64,000 nucleotides of DNA from Poa pratensis (GCA_947311845.1 CAMZMU010000063.1:55056837-55120836), one strand, 5' to 3'; shown: positions 12,583 to 24,067, counted from the first letter of the stretch. Translations and numbers: made by a program. Notes: generated from the sequence alone by a model not told the origin.

Positions 12583-13713
12583 ACTGAACACTGAAGAAAT
12601 TTTGGCCTGGAATCAAGAGCGAACCGTGAAATAGGAGTGACCTTTGCTAGGTGATAAGGACCAGGCTGAGCAGGTCCTTAGCACAGAGCAATGGTGGTGG
12701 TTCGGGTATTGACTCAGCCTCTCACTTTCTAGCATGACAGGGTGAATGTGGAAGTACATCTGTACATCTGCATTTTGGACACCGTAGAGGCTAGTGATAT
12801 GCTTTGTTTGCATTTTGGCCTGGACTTGTAGTGAGTAGTAGTCGTTTAAGTTTTTTTGTTGACTGGCTCATGGTGGTGGTAGCTATGAGGTTCCATGTTT
12901 TTGTTAGAGAGATCGTGATGCTTCCTGCAGGAGCTCAGAATTCCCATGTTCTATCTGTCATAAGTTCCTTTTCTGTTTAGTCAGTCTTAAGTTCAGATAG
13001 TGGTTTCTGACAATCAGTCATCTAGGAAGAATCAACTTTGTTGCTTCTAAGATCAATCTCAAGTTTCTTGTCATGAAAAAATAGCACGGACGTTAAAATG
13101 GGAAGAGCAAAGTAACTATCAACTTTGCTCATAAGTCGAGGCTATCAGACCAAAAAAATCAGAATTAAGATTAAAAAATGCAAGGAAAAGATCGATCCAT
13201 TTTCTGATAATGTTATGCAATTGATCGTGATATGCAGTTGACAAATAAACGATGAAGGAAAGCAAGATCAACACGTGGAAAACCCTTCCAATAAGGAAGA
13301 GAAAAAACCACGGTCGTCAGCCAGCAAATTTTCACTATATGATTGGGTGAGGTTATAAACGTCGGAGATTTACAATGTGCGACTTATCCTATCCGGCGGC
13401 TTACAAGGTATATATAATGGTGAAAAACCCGGTGAAAGCCCTAAGTCGACTACAGTCCGACTCGGCAACGATCCGTACCGTACTGCAGCCCAAGCCTCCG
13501 GCGACGAGCCTCGTTTCGCTCCGACCAAAATTAGCTTTATCTTTATGCGAATTTGGATCACATCAAAATAACAGAACAAAAAATAGCAGGTAGTTCCTTT
13601 CATATGAAGGAACGATGGCTTTCATATGCAGGAACGATGGCACAACGGCACGACCACTAGACCAGAAAAACACCCGCCAAAAGTTTGAGAGATACAACAC
13701 TTGTTTGAATCTC

Positions 13714-13975
13714 GCTTATGTCGTCGCTTATGTTGTCGATGATGGTTTTGTAGTTGCCCTCACCTAGGGTTCTAGAGCGAAAGGAGGATTTAGGGATTTT
13801 GGAGAGCGGAGAGAATTTCTGCATTGCACCTGGCTTATGTCGTCGCTTATGTTGTCGATGATGGTTTTGTAGTTGCCCTCACCTAGGGTTCTAGAGCGAA
13901 AGGAGGATTTAGGGATTTTGGAGAGCGGAGAGAATTTCTGCATTGCACCTGGCTTATGTCGTTGATGATGGTTTT
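13714..13975. repeat. 119-bp tandem repeat
   Basis: Two full copies start at 13714 and 13833 ('gcttatgtcgtcgcttatg') and a third partial copy starts at 13952. The corresponding place in duplication copy B (about 32817-32940) has a different, shorter arrangement, so the expansion happened after the segmental duplication. Confidence 0.85.
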
Positions 13976-14022
13976 GCAGTTACCCCCTCCTTCACGTGGC
14001 CCCGCTTCAGGTTATGTGACAC

Positions 14023-14339
14023 CTATGCTGACGGGTGGGTCCTTCAACTGCCACGTCGTGAGATACAACACTAAGACGTGGGGAGTGACCGTCGTTGGGC
14101 CCCATGTTCGTCTTACATTATCGTAATCGCGTATTCTATGAGTACGATGACCAATGTGTGCTCAAGAGACAAGTTCAGGCACCAACGGTGTATTTTACTC
14201 TTTATACAATAGCACACGAAATTTAAGGGCATCCCACTCGCGGGGCGCAGGACGGACGTTATTGGGTGCATGTCGACGCGTTGCGGGCTATTGGGGACGC
14301 CTCTCCTCACTCGCTTCCCTCCCAAATTATTATTATTTT
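14023..14339. other. Anonymous intergenic DNA
   Basis: No gene or clear element. A 'gggcatcccactcgcggggcg' stretch at 14227 might be one end of a TIR element interrupted by the retrotransposon that follows, but no partner end was found. Confidence 0.3.
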
Positions 14340-14373
14340 GCCTAATTCAAACATTTTGGCAAATGCATGGATG

Positions 14374-14706
14374 TTACATAGTTTTCAACACACTCTCATT
14401 AGGAGGTAGGCATTGGTAATGTTCTTCCCCTTTTTGTTCATTAATCCCCTCCCCTTTTTCATCCAAATAGCTCTCTGTTTCAGCAATTTCTTCTTCCATA
14501 GGATCCTGCAAGTCATTAGAATATTTTTGAGCAGCGTGCAACTTCTCAATACATTTTGTAATATAACAATTATCCCTGTAATTTTCAAGACAATATTCAA
14601 GTATAGCAGAATTCTCAGATTTATAATGGATACAATCATTATTTTCAAGCAAAGAAGCAACTTCATAAGAACCCTTAAAAGAAATAAAGTCTTCAATTTG
14701 TTCCAC
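14374..14706 (-). pseudogene. Unknown ORF of non-autonomous gypsy element, diverged copy
   Basis: A 110-codon open piece homologous over its whole length to the unknown ORF in the gypsy array further right. The same gene upstream (from about 15100, 'MSSYLLAINGYFI') is interrupted by stops and frame changes. The biochemical function is not known to me. It lacks zinc-knuckle, protease and polymerase motifs and is acidic towards its C-terminus. Confidence 0.6.
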
Positions 14707-15133
14707 ATCATAAAAAAATCATAATCTCCTTTAGCATAAGAAGACAAAAATTCATTATAATTGTACTCACATTGGACAGGGAGGTGTATTTTTTAGCATA
14801 TAGGAACTTAAATCTCGAGCATATAAATTCACTTTATTAATGAAAGTCCATAATTGTTTCCCCTTTTCAGACAAGCGGCGTTCCTTAAAATGTTTTTCTT
14901 AACTCTCTGTGAACCCACCGTGGTAATAATATTTTGTTTCAAATAAAGTAACCATTGATAGCAAGTAAATAACTAGACATAATAACAGGAAAAACAGGAA
15001 AAAACCTAGTTGCAGAAATTCTAGTTTTTATTTTATTTTTGAAGCAAACAAGACTAAACAAAAATAAACCTAGCAAGACAAAAAAAAATAGAGAGAGAGG
15101 TAGTGTGTAACTCCCCTTACTGAAATTTCCAAA

Positions 15134-15151
15134 TCTCCGGCAACGGCGCCA
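15134..15151 (-). other. Primer-binding site, Athila-like element
   Basis: On the minus strand it reads TGGCGCCGTTGCCGGAGA, ten bases inside the LTR end. The same site follows the two complete LTRs of the gypsy array at 47.9-57.3 kb. Its position fixes the LTR boundary at 15162. Confidence 0.8.
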
Positions 15152-15161
15152 GAAAAGTGCT

Positions 15162-16758
15162 TGATGGCGTGGACCACACACCCGTTGGGAATCGCAAGGA
15201 AAGGTGTGAAATAGCGTAGTAGCAAGTTACCCTTGTGAACAAAATCAAGGTTATCGAACCAATAGGACTTGAGAGACTTCAACACGGTGTCAACCAACCC
15301 TGGCGCAAGCGAGCTGACGTGGACATGCAGACAACACAACGAAACTATTTTGCCCTAACAAAACAGGAAGGTTGTCAATCTTTTTGGCTTGCTGAAATCA
15401 AAGAGATTAAACGTATGGTGTGGAAAACAATTGTAAATGCAAAAGGGAACAACGAGCAAAGGGTGACTGAAAGCAATTAAAACGGTGTTGTAAACAATGT
15501 AAAAGAATGGACTGGAATCCACAGTTCACTAGTGGTGTCTCTCCATAAAATAATACACATCCTGGGTAAACAAATTACAGCTAGGCAATGACAAATTGTG
15601 AGGGCATGACAATGCTATTATGACAAGATATAGTTCAGTGTATTATTTAATTGAGTATTACAATAAAAATACATAGACCACTATCCAGCTGCATCTATGA
15701 CTAATAATCCACCCTGGGATCGCTATCCAGCTTGTCACCCGACCCCACAGTATTAAGTTCCAAGCAACATATTATGGCAGTAAGCAAAGTACATAATGTG
15801 AGCAATGAATAGAAACATATAGCAATAAACACCGATATTTTACCCCTATTAGCAATAACACATCCTCGGTCTTAGATGTTTCTGTCACTCGAGTCCAGAC
15901 TCACAGGAGGCATGAACCTACTATCTAGCATAAATACTCTCTCTTTGAGATACAAACAACTAATTGGCCAGAGTAACCACATGGATCGGTGAGCCTGCAA
16001 GATCTTAAATAAAACATGGATATAAAGGATGAACAAACTTGATCATAATTTCACAATTCATCGGAACCCAGCAAACACAACATGTAGTATTACATAATGA
16101 TGATCTTGATCATGTAAAGTAGGGCACAAGATCTAAACATGGTAGCACAAGGAGAAAAGACAACCATCTAGCTACTGCTATGGACCCGTAGTTCAAAGAT
16201 GAACTACTCACGCATCACTCCAGAGGCAGGCATGATGGTTTAGAGCCCTCCGGTGATGACCTCCCATCCGGCAGAGTGCTGGGAAGAGCTTCAGAACACT
16301 TGCAAACTAGGGTTTGCGTTGGCGGCGACGTCAGATACTTTTTGTGGAATTCTTTGGGTCTTTTAGGGTTTTCGGGGAAGATGCAATTTATAGGCGAAAG
16401 GGCATCGAGAGCCGGTGGAGGAGGCCTCCAGGCGGCCCTTGGCCGCGGCCCTACCCTATGCCGCGCCCAGGTGGCGCCTGGAGCTTGTGGATCTCCTCCC
16501 TGGTTGCCCTTTGGACTCCGTATTCGTCTCGATGAATAAAAAATCCTTGTAAATTTTCAGATCTTTTCGAGAATATTTTTTAATAATTTTTCTGAAACAA
16601 AAAGAAAGCAGAAAACTGGAACTGACACTGGGCATCTTGTTAATAGTTCAGTTCCAGAAAATCCATCAAAATGATATAAACTATAATAAAAACATGGAGC
16701 ATTGATATAAAACAAGCATGGAACAATCAAAAATTATAGATACGTTTGAAACGGATCA
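15162..16758 (-). mobile_element. Athila-like gypsy LTR
   Basis: A 1597-bp LTR. On the minus strand it starts TGATCCGTTTCAAACG at 16758 and ends CCATCA at 15162, next to the primer-binding site. It is homologous to the LTRs at 48202 and 53971 ('gatacgt-t...ctataatttttgat' start, 'ctggcgccgttgccgg' following). The right flank (from 16759) continues a degenerate transposon also found at 45.7 kb, so the element inserted into that repeat. The other LTR is absent. Confidence 0.8.
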
Positions 16759-18398
16759 TTGGCGAACACCGACGCCTCGTGCCAGTTCAGCCATTTCGGG
16801 TTCACGCATGGTGGCGCTCACTCGAGTTGTCGCCGACAGCGGTGGGAGGATGAGAGAGGCAGGGTGACAGCCGGGGCTTCTTATATGCACCGCTCGCCGG
16901 GGTTGGCCAATGGGCCGTGGCGCCGAAGTTATTGCGTTGTGTGAGAAAGCCGCAACGTCATCGCATCGACCGAGGCCCATTGCTTGTGTGTCGGAAAGAC
17001 GCGCATGGCCATCGCGTCGACTGGCGCAGGAAGACTGAGACGACCGACCATTTTTTTCAAAATCAAACTTACCATTAGATCGAAACTTCGATACAATATT
17101 ACAAAATTTGAACAGACTAAAACTAAACCTAAAGTACACCTAAACTAAACGCCGCCGCTAGGGCCAGCCTAATCGTCGTGAGCCTTCTAGCCTAACCGCG
17201 AGCGCACACGCCTCTCATGCCGGAGTGCGCTCGCTGCCCGGCGCATTGCATCCCTCGTTTGCCTCGCCTGGTTCAGCTCCTCGTGGGTTGCACGCTCGGC
17301 GAGCAACTGGGAGGCCGCATGCTCCAGCAGTCCATCTCCTCCGCCTGGCGATGAGCTGCTACTGCTCGGCCGATGCCGCCTTGGCGTTGAGTTGCTCGTA
17401 CACCGCCCGCTCGGCGGCCATGAAGACGTGGCCGCACTCTCGATCGAGGCCTGGATGATGGCCACCTCCGCGGTGTTGTTCACCGCCTCGAAGCCGAACC
17501 TGACCTGGTAGTATGCCTCCTCGTTGCTCGAGTTGGCGAACGAGTTGGCGACAACCACCTGGTCTGGCCACAACGGCGGCAGCTCCGGCTGATGTGGCTC
17601 CTGCTCTGGCTCCTGGTGCGACACCTCCGCCGGCACCTCCTGCTTCGGTTCCTGCTCCTCCACATCGGCTACCGCCGCCCAATCGAAGGCTGGTTCCTCG
17701 CCGCCCGACGGTGGAGGGGCTGCTTCCTGCGCCGTGCGGTGAGCACGGCGTGCTGCCTGGGTGAGGGTGGCCCATGAGGTGGCGAGGCATGGTGGCGTCG
17801 ATGGTGTGGGTTACGGCGATCGACGGTGGTGTGGTGAAATGGCTGCACGGCGAGGGTGCTTTCATAGCCGGGCCAGGCGAGGGTCGAGGTAGGAAACATA
17901 GGTGGGAAGCGGCAGCGCTGGGTGGGAAACTCGGGTGGGTGAGCACGCGTCGCGTCGGAGTTAATGGCGGCGACACGTCTCTGCCGCGCTAGCGGCGTTT
18001 GGGAAGCCGGGAAAGGCTGGACGCTCAACAGGCGCCGCCGTAAATGCGACGCGTGCGGCGGACGGATCGCCGTCCCGTCCCTTCGGCGCATGCGGAAACA
18101 CATCTCCATTAACACGGGCGGAACGACCTTCTGCATGGCGCCACTAACCGCCTCTGGGTGCCCTTTGTTTATGACGAGCGGGTCATGCGTGTCAGAGGAC
18201 ATGTCTGACAGTGTCCGACACCCTCGAGAAGGACTCAAAGCTTGGGGCTCTTTCAGGGTGCCGGACACAAAATCACTCGGTCCAGACACGCAGGACACAA
18301 AATGGCTCCACCCATACATTTAGGGTGTCGCTGTGGGTGAATTTTGCGTCCCGACCTGGGCCTTTGGGTCAATTAGGTGTCGCCGGTGGAGATGCTCT
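16759..18398. mobile_element. Degenerate DNA transposon, copy 1
   Basis: Collinear with 45760-47161: shared blocks include 'cgtgccagttcagccatt' (16780 and 45773) and 'ggcatggtggcgtcg' near 17783. On the minus strand, pieces such as 'ARQTRDAMRRAASALRHERR' and an acidic 'PLWPDQVVVANSF' region recur in both copies, so both come from one ORF-bearing element. No frame is intact. The right end 'gtggagatgctct' resembles the inverted complement of the left end of copy 2 (gagcatctac). Family is uncertain; PIF/Harbinger-like is my best guess. Confidence 0.55.
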
Positions 18399-18493
18399 CG
18401 CTCTCCCAGCAGGCCGTCACCCTGCACGCCGGCCTCGGGTACTGCACGCCCGACATTCACGGGATACGTATCCTCTCCTCTCCCGTCTCTCCA
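18399..18493 (+). other. Possible host gene fragment, left of CACTA
   Basis: A 95-bp GC-rich stretch that is open in one frame (reading 'SQQAVTLHAGLGYCTPDIHG'), split from similar-looking sequence at 21256-21382 by the CACTA insertion. It looks exon-like, but I do not recognise a family and it is short. Confidence 0.25.
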
Positions 18494-19474
18494 TGGCACT
18501 AGTACAGAACGACACATCAGAAACGGGCCAAAAACCCCATCGGAAACGGAAAAAGGGTCCGTGTCCCCGACCCCGTTACTGATGTGAAGGCCCTCATCGG
18601 TAACGGAGGCGAAAAACCATCGCTGATGAGGCGTCGGTTTGGCAACGGTTGTGCACAACCTCCGTTTCTGATGTGTCGGAACATCAGTAACGGAGATTTT
18701 GTTTCTGCTCGTTTGCATTGAGGTTTCTTCATAAGCCTAGAGCAGGAATAGATTTGGCACTAGACATTTAAAATTTCACAGCAGAAGCACAAAAATGCCA
18801 ACAAATTCATTCATTCATAAGGTATAACAAATGTCACCGATACATTGCATCACAAGACAACCAATTACTTATCTTCATTGTCATGCCTCTCTAAATCTAT
18901 CATTGACATGTCTAGCTAAATCTATCTATGTCATGCCTCTCTAAACTTATCCTTGTCATTTCCAACTTAATTTATCTTCATGACTTGCTGTTAGAGTTCA
19001 TGAATTCAATCTTCTTCTTGGACGGTGTCGCCAAAATATAATCAACTCGCCGCTTTGTCCCCGACCTTGTATTTAGCTCATTTAAATGAGCTAAACGGAT
19101 CAGCACCATGCTCTGCACATAGTGCAATAAGCGAGTGCTGATGTACTGAAGGTGCCTCTTTTGTAAAGTGGTCACTGAAATGCAAAGAGAGAATATATGA
19201 CTCCATGTTAGCTCACTATACATCTAGCATAAAGGACATACAACACAAAAGGATGCATAAGACAGAATAACAAACTTACAAATCCATTGCATAGTTGTTG
19301 TGTACCAACAATTATGCCGGACGACAAGTGCACCTTGGCTAAGGACCCGGCTTTTTATACAGTGTCACCGAAATGTACATTTGTTTTGCAAAGGAGATAA
19401 GTCAGTCATGAGTTTCATACACTACCGATTTGTGCTAGTTATGTTCTTTTCGAGCGACACTACGTAGTCGTCCT

Positions 19475-19642
19475 CAGTGGCGGAGCTAGAACATATTGAA
19501 CCAGGATGCACACATGTTACCACAATACATTTAAAACAATTTTTAGGGGTGCATATGTGATGAAAAATTGCTAATTTACAAAGAAAAATTCCTTCTCCCG
19601 GTGTCCTGTGCACCCGGCTGGCTCAAGGTGGATCCGCCAGTG
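19475..19642. mobile_element. hAT-type MITE nested in CACTA
   Basis: A 168-bp element starting CAGTGGCGGAGC and ending GATCCGCCAGTG (near-inverted ends). It is flanked by the perfect 8-bp repeat GTCGTCCT at 19467-19474 and 19643-19650. Eight-bp duplications are characteristic of the hAT superfamily. Non-coding. Confidence 0.88.
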
Positions 19643-19904
19643 GTCGTCCTCATCGTCCTCGGATGTATTACAATCCTAGTTCTAGTTCTGTTCATGAGTG
19701 TCCTATGGAAGAAAACCTAAGCAGAACAATGACAACAACCCTAGTTCGTCGGCACGACGGCCGGTCACAAATAGATGTATTACCTTTGGATCTGGCGGCG
19801 GGAGTACGTAGTCGTCCTCGTCGTCCTCGGATCGACACGCCATACGCCCTCCAGCTACAGATCAGGCGACGAGATCTGCCCGGGTGGAGCAAAGAACGGG
19901 TACG

Positions 19905-20037
19905 CGCTGCCACGGTCGGAGGAGAGGAAGATGCGCGCTGACACGGTCGGAGGAGAAGAAGATGCGCGCCGCCACGGTCGGAGGGAGGGAGATGCGCGCC
20001 GCCACGGTCGGAGGGAGGGAGATACGCGCCGCCATGG
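19905..20037. repeat. Minisatellite in CACTA, about 30-bp unit
   Basis: Four to five degenerate units of 'gatgcgcgccgccacggtcg' plus a 'gagggaggga'-type spacer. Unit length varies slightly between 27 and 33 bp. Every frame stays open across it, which accounts for overlapping spurious ORFs. Confidence 0.75.
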
Positions 20038-20265
20038 TGGAGCTAAGATCTGGTGCTGCGTGGAGGCGCCGCCACACTTTGAGAGTGAGGTTGAGAGTGA
20101 GCGATAGAGTTTAGGGCTGTGTGAAGGGCGCATTTATAGCAAAGTAGAACATCGGAAACGGAGGGTATAAACAACTGTTTCCTTTGATTTTTTCACTGAC
20201 ACACTGGGCTTATACTGATCTCTACTAGTATTGAAGTTGAAGAACATAAAAATAAATAACTATAA

Positions 20266-20862
20266 CTACTCCTCGGCCTCCGCCTTCTCCTGCTCGTATG
20301 CGAGGTGAGCCGCGTAGTCGTCCGTGTCGTCGCGCGGCTCCTCGCCGACGATGTCATCGTCGCCCGTGCGCCCCTCCCACATCTCGTCGTCGTCGTAGGC
20401 AGGATCGTCGCGCAGCTCCGGCGGGAGGAGGAGCCGGCGGCTCTGAAGCAGCTCAACTCTTTCCGGCGGCATAGGCACCGACGCGCGGTTGAGGTGCCAG
20501 CCACCGGGTAGCCGAACCTTTGACCATGGCACTGGCCTCCTATATTGCCAGTGCCGCTCCGCGACGGCCTGCCCGACAATGACGCGGTTCCATCCAGGCG
20601 ACCGCGGACGAGCGTCTCTCCGCCGCGGCGAGCGGCTGCGGTCGCGGGCGCCCGAGGATCCCGCGTCCTCTTCCGGCGGCATAGGCACCCTCCTGTGGTT
20701 GACGCGCCAGCCAGCGGGGAGGCTAACATTTGACCAGGGCACTGGCCTCCTATATTGCCAGTGCCTCTGCGCGACGGCCTCCGGCACGACGACGCGGTTC
20801 CAATTCAGCGAAAGCGGGAAACTGCTGCGGCGAACGCCCGAGGAGTTGCTAGGAGTATCCAT
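20266..20862 (-). CDS. CACTA-borne protein with two copies of a W/P-rich motif
   Basis: An intact 198-residue frame on the minus strand within the CACTA element. It holds two copies of a unit of about 45 residues (residues about 20-65 and 91-136): 'WNRVV...QRHWQYRRPVPWS' then 'LPAGW' and 'VPMPPE'. An Arg/Ser-rich linker ('RDRSRSPRRRDARPRS') lies between them. The tail is very acidic ('DDPAYDDDEMWEGR', 'EEPRDDTDDY'). I associate such GW...VP-PP repeats with uncharacterised grass proteins, often transposon-linked, but no function is known to me. There is no transposase catalytic motif. It may be a captured or expanded host segment; codons are GC-rich, unlike the AT-rich CACTA ends. Confidence 0.6.
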   Translation of the reverse strand: MDTPSNSSGVRRSSFPLSLNWNRVVVPEAVAQRHWQYRRPVPWSNVSLPAGWRVNHRRVPMPPEEDAGSSGARDRSRSPRRRDARPRSPGWNRVIVGQAVAERHWQYRRPVPWSKVRLPGGWHLNRASVPMPPERVELLQSRRLLLPPELRDDPAYDDDEMWEGRTGDDDIVGEEPRDDTDDYAAHLAYEQEKAEAEE

Positions 20863-21255
20863 GGCTGCTGCGAAGTGGCGTACTGAGATAGCAGGGAGAT
20901 CGTGGGTTTTTAAGGAGTAGTGAGCGGTGCCGCGGCGTCACTACGCCACTACGCCATAGCAGTTACTCCGCTCGCATCGAATTCCAAGAAGATGGAACGT
21001 GTCCACATTGCACACGGACACACAAAAGTCTCCGTTGCTATAGAGGCACATATCGGAAACGGAGCCAGAATTAAGACCGTTGCCAATACTATGGGTAACA
21101 GAGTTAATACTTTCTCCGTTACCTATGTTGACGGGCCAGCCACGGCCCAGGTCAGGTTTGTACGCACTCGCCGCGCGAAAAGCGCGATTCTCCGTCGCCT
21201 AACGCCTGCCGTTTCCATAGAGGGGTATCCGATGTGTCGTTCTGTACTAGTGTGG

Positions 21256-21382
21256 CGTGGCGGGACACTGGGATAGCGCCGCAGTGGCCACGCTCGTCGT
21301 GACGGCCGTGTCGCGTTTGGTTTCCTCGATCTGGTGCCGTCGCTCGTGATCGCCCGGCTCTCGGTTGCCACCCCGCACTGGT
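21256..21382. other. Possible host fragment, right of CACTA
   Basis: A GC-rich stretch continuing the sequence interrupted by CACTA at 18493. No recognisable protein. It ends where the hAT-like element starts at 21383. Confidence 0.25.
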
Positions 21383-22064
21383 AGGGCTGGACATAAAGCT
21401 CGAAGCTCGGCGAGCTTAATGAGCGCTCGGTAGATCGACTCGTTTGAGTTCGGCTTGTTTTCTTAACGAACCGAGATGAGCAACAATTTTAGCTCGTTAA
21501 CACTAACGAGTTAAACAATCAATATAACGAGTTTCACGAGCTACTCGTTAAGCTCGTTAGCATCGTCGCAGCAGGCTGCAAATCTGTATGGTTGGCCTTA
21601 CAGTGTAGCCCATCTAACGTTAATATGCAAATAGCCCATCAGAAGAAACAAAAAATCTTCTCTATATGGATGAAAAAAAATCTGTTGCTCCTAATGCTTG
21701 CTTGATAGCTTGCTTAATTAGCTAAATATCCTGATACATCTTCTTAACGAGTTGCTCGCGAGCGCTCGCGAACATATAACGAACTGAGCCAATCTTTAAA
21801 TTTAGCTCGTTAAATCCGAGTCATAAGAGCAAGTCCAGCAGTCCCCCGAAACGTCCCCCGATAGCAAATATAGGGGAGAGAGAGGAAAAAAACAGCTCCA
21901 GCAGTTCCCCTACCCGTGTCCCCGCTCCATCGGCGTCCCCGGCCGAGAAGCTCCTCTCCCCTATGCATCGGGGCGGTGGAGGCGTCCCCGATCCGTCGTC
22001 CCGAGCAACCGCTCGCTCGGGAAGAATCCTCCCGCCACCAAGCCGTCCAACAGGTTCGTGTTCC

Positions 22065-22107
22065 CTTCTTCTTCTTCTTCTTCTTCTTCTTCTTCTTCTT
22101 CTTCTTC
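22065..22107. repeat. (TTC)n microsatellite
   Basis: About 14 uninterrupted TTC units in the ORF1 leader of the Harbinger element. The length is likely polymorphic between accessions. Confidence 0.95.
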
Positions 22108-22743
22108 GATTTTGAGCCGGGAGAGGAAGAAAGAGATAGGGCAGGGGAGGGGCGGGGACGGCCGGGATAGGGCAGGGGAGGGGCCGGGCATGGCCATGGA
22201 GGGGCGGCGCCGGCCGTTGGGATGTAGGGGGTGGTCGAGGCGGCGCTGCGCGCGGGCATCCATGGTGGGGCGACGCTGGCCGTTGGGATGGGGCGGGGAG
22301 AGGAGAACGGACACGGCGGGGACGGCCGGGATAGGGCGGAGGGGCAAGGGCGGGGACGGCCGCGGAGGGGCGGCGCCGGCCGTTGGAAAGCAGGGGATGG
22401 GGCGGCGCCGGCCATGGATCAGCTGGGGAGAGGAGGAGACAGCGCGCGAGGGGGCCGGGGACGGGTAGAATACGGGAGATCGTTGCTCTGCTCGATTTTG
22501 CTACTGCTTGCTACTTGATGTACCGTGTAGATGAAGTCCAATTGCACTACAATTTTGCTTGCTGGTTGCTGCTTGCTGATTTTACCAATTATGTTGAATA
22601 AATTGTGCACTGGTGTCTGCTATATGCCTATTGCTTTTGTTGAATAAATTGTGCCCTGTCAAATTGTTGTTGAATATATGATTGAACTTGTTGTGCAAGG
22701 AGTAGATGAAATTGATGTCAAATTTCTTTCAGTTTGGTGTTAA

Positions 22744-23823
22744 ATTCTGAACGGTGGTGTTGATTTGAATGATGTTGATTTGAGTTGGGGAGAGACACGC
22801 CATACGGATTTCAGTGGAGATCAACAACCTACCCCTCCTGTGAGATCAAGCTCGAAGACAGGGAAAAAATTCACTGTGCATGAGGACGAGGTGTTGACAG
22901 ATGCATACCTTGAGGTAACTCAAGATCCGATTGTAGGGACTGAACAACGGGGTAACACCTATTGGAAAAGGGTCCATGATTACTTCCATGCGAACATGGG
23001 AGAAGTATCAGATCGTAACCAAAGTTCCCTCCAACACCGTTGGGCTGTTATTAATGAACAAGACAGTAAGTTTTGTGCGGCTTTGGCGCAGATTGAGAAC
23101 AGAAACCAAAGCGGGGTGACACAAGTTGACAAGGTATAAATTATTTGTTCTCGCATTTGTTTTTTGTGTTCATTTTCTGTTGAGTTCATTTGTTGTGTTC
23201 ATTTGTTCTGTAGATGAAACAAGCACTTATTAAGTATCGTGCAGATGACAAAGGAAATAAACCTTTCGAATTGATGCATTGCCATGAGAAACTGCAATAT
23301 AGTGAAAAGTGGAAAAATAGAGACTCTAACAAAAGGCAGAAAAAGACCTCTAATTCTACTCCTGGTTCATCTACTCCTAGTACCAATGCAAGTTTGTTTG
23401 AGGATGAAGCTACATCTCCCAACAAAAGTGTTCAAGTGAAAAGACCAATCGGTAAGAAGGCAGCAAAAGCACGAGCTAAAGGTTCTAGCTCTACAAGTGA
23501 GAGTGCTGTCATGGAGACATTGGGCAATCTGTTTTCGTCAAGGAGAGAGGAGGCGCTCTCAAGGGAGGCATTGAGACAAGAGAGGTTTAATATATCCATT
23601 GCTAGAGAAAAAGAGATGGAAGAAGAAAGGTTGGAAGAAGAAAGGAAAAAATCGTGCCATAAAGGAGCAGCACTTGGCACTAGAACAAGAAAAGGTTAGA
23701 CTCAAGACTGTTGCACAAGACCGTGAAATAATGAACATGGACATTAGTGGTATGGATGAGCAACAACAACAATACTACAAGCTATTACGGAGTCAGATCA
23801 TCGCTCGAAACTCATCTGTTTGA
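22744..23823 (+). pseudogene. Harbinger ORF1, Myb/SANT-like DNA-binding protein, one frameshift
   Basis: Exon 1 is 22744-23133, intron 23134-23213 (GT...TAG) and exon 2 23214-23823. The product contains a trihelix/Myb-like segment ('KFTVHEDEVLTDAYLEV', 'GNTYWKRVHDYF', 'RNQSSLQHRW'), then 'FELMHCHEKLQYSEKW' typical of the ORF1 family. A Ser/Thr/Lys-rich linker and a Glu/Lys-rich coiled tail follow. In this superfamily ORF1 partners the transposase in binding the element ends. The frame shifts by one at an A6 run near 23648-23655: the upstream frame ends at about 23699, while the tail ('QHLALEQEKVRLK...') continues in the next frame to 23823. No in-frame ATG was found upstream; an additional 5' exon is likely missing or unrecognised. 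Confidence 0.75.
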
Positions 23824-24067
23824 GCTTCGAAAAAGTTGGTGTATGGACTAATTTCTTGTTTTGTTAGACATGAGACATATGTTGTATGATCTAATTTCTT
23901 GTTTTGTTAGACATGAGACTTATGTTGTATGGACTAAATTATTAGAAAATATTACATCTGTGCCATTACTGCATATTTCAAAGTACTACATATGGGTAGA
24001 TAATTTAAAGTACTACATAGGGGTACATAATTTAAAGTACTACATAGGGGTACTATTAGAAAAAAAA

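Larger units (their letters stand above)
7497..14022. repeat. Segmental duplication, copy A (decayed gene)
   Basis: Collinear with 25900-32992 across the 5' flank, all nine exons, the introns and about 1.4 kb of 3' flank. Both copies begin at a related 'tcacgtg-cccc-cgg' block and end at 'ccccgcttcaggtta--tgacac'. Structural differences: copy A lacks about 840 bp in intron 6 that copy B has, and has about 95 bp there (10345-10440) that copy B lacks. Intron sequence is still easily alignable by eye, so the duplication looks recent. Confidence 0.85.
14340..15161 (-). mobile_element. Athila-like gypsy element, 5' internal piece
   Basis: This is the start of the internal domain of a minus-strand element whose LTR is at 15162-16758. 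It includes a broken ORF related to the ORF of the gypsy array at 50.0-51.1 kb and 55.7-56.8 kb. The piece at 14706-14374 contains 'EQIEDFISFKGSYEVASL' and 'EEEIAETESYLDEKGEG', matching 'EQIEEFVVFKGTYEIDGF' and 'EEIAETEASLEEKEEE' there. The element is truncated at about 14340, so no second LTR is present. Confidence 0.75.
18497..21252. mobile_element. CACTA (En/Spm) element, complete, non-autonomous
   Basis: The left end CACTAGTACAGAACGACACA and the right end TGTGTCGTTCTGTACTAGTG are perfect inverted complements. The flanking TGG at 18494-18496 and 21253-21255 is the 3-bp target duplication expected for CACTA elements. Subterminal repeats of the type 'catcrgaaacgg' occur at both ends (several in 18527-18690, and near 20150 and 21050). 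At 2756 bp it has no room for, and no sign of, the transposase. It carries a 198-residue ORF and a nested hAT MITE. Confidence 0.93.

Noticed and set aside
13790..13975. CRISPR-like repeat array
   Set aside because: Units are directly adjacent 119-bp tandem copies without spacers, in a plant genome.
18399..21382. A host gene spanning the CACTA insertion
   Set aside because: The flanks are exon-like in composition but only about 95 and 127 bp are available, no family is recognised and the frames do not join convincingly.
22058..22468. Plus- and minus-strand frames around the (TTC)n run
   Set aside because: Compositional frames over a microsatellite and GC-rich leader, with no conserved residues.
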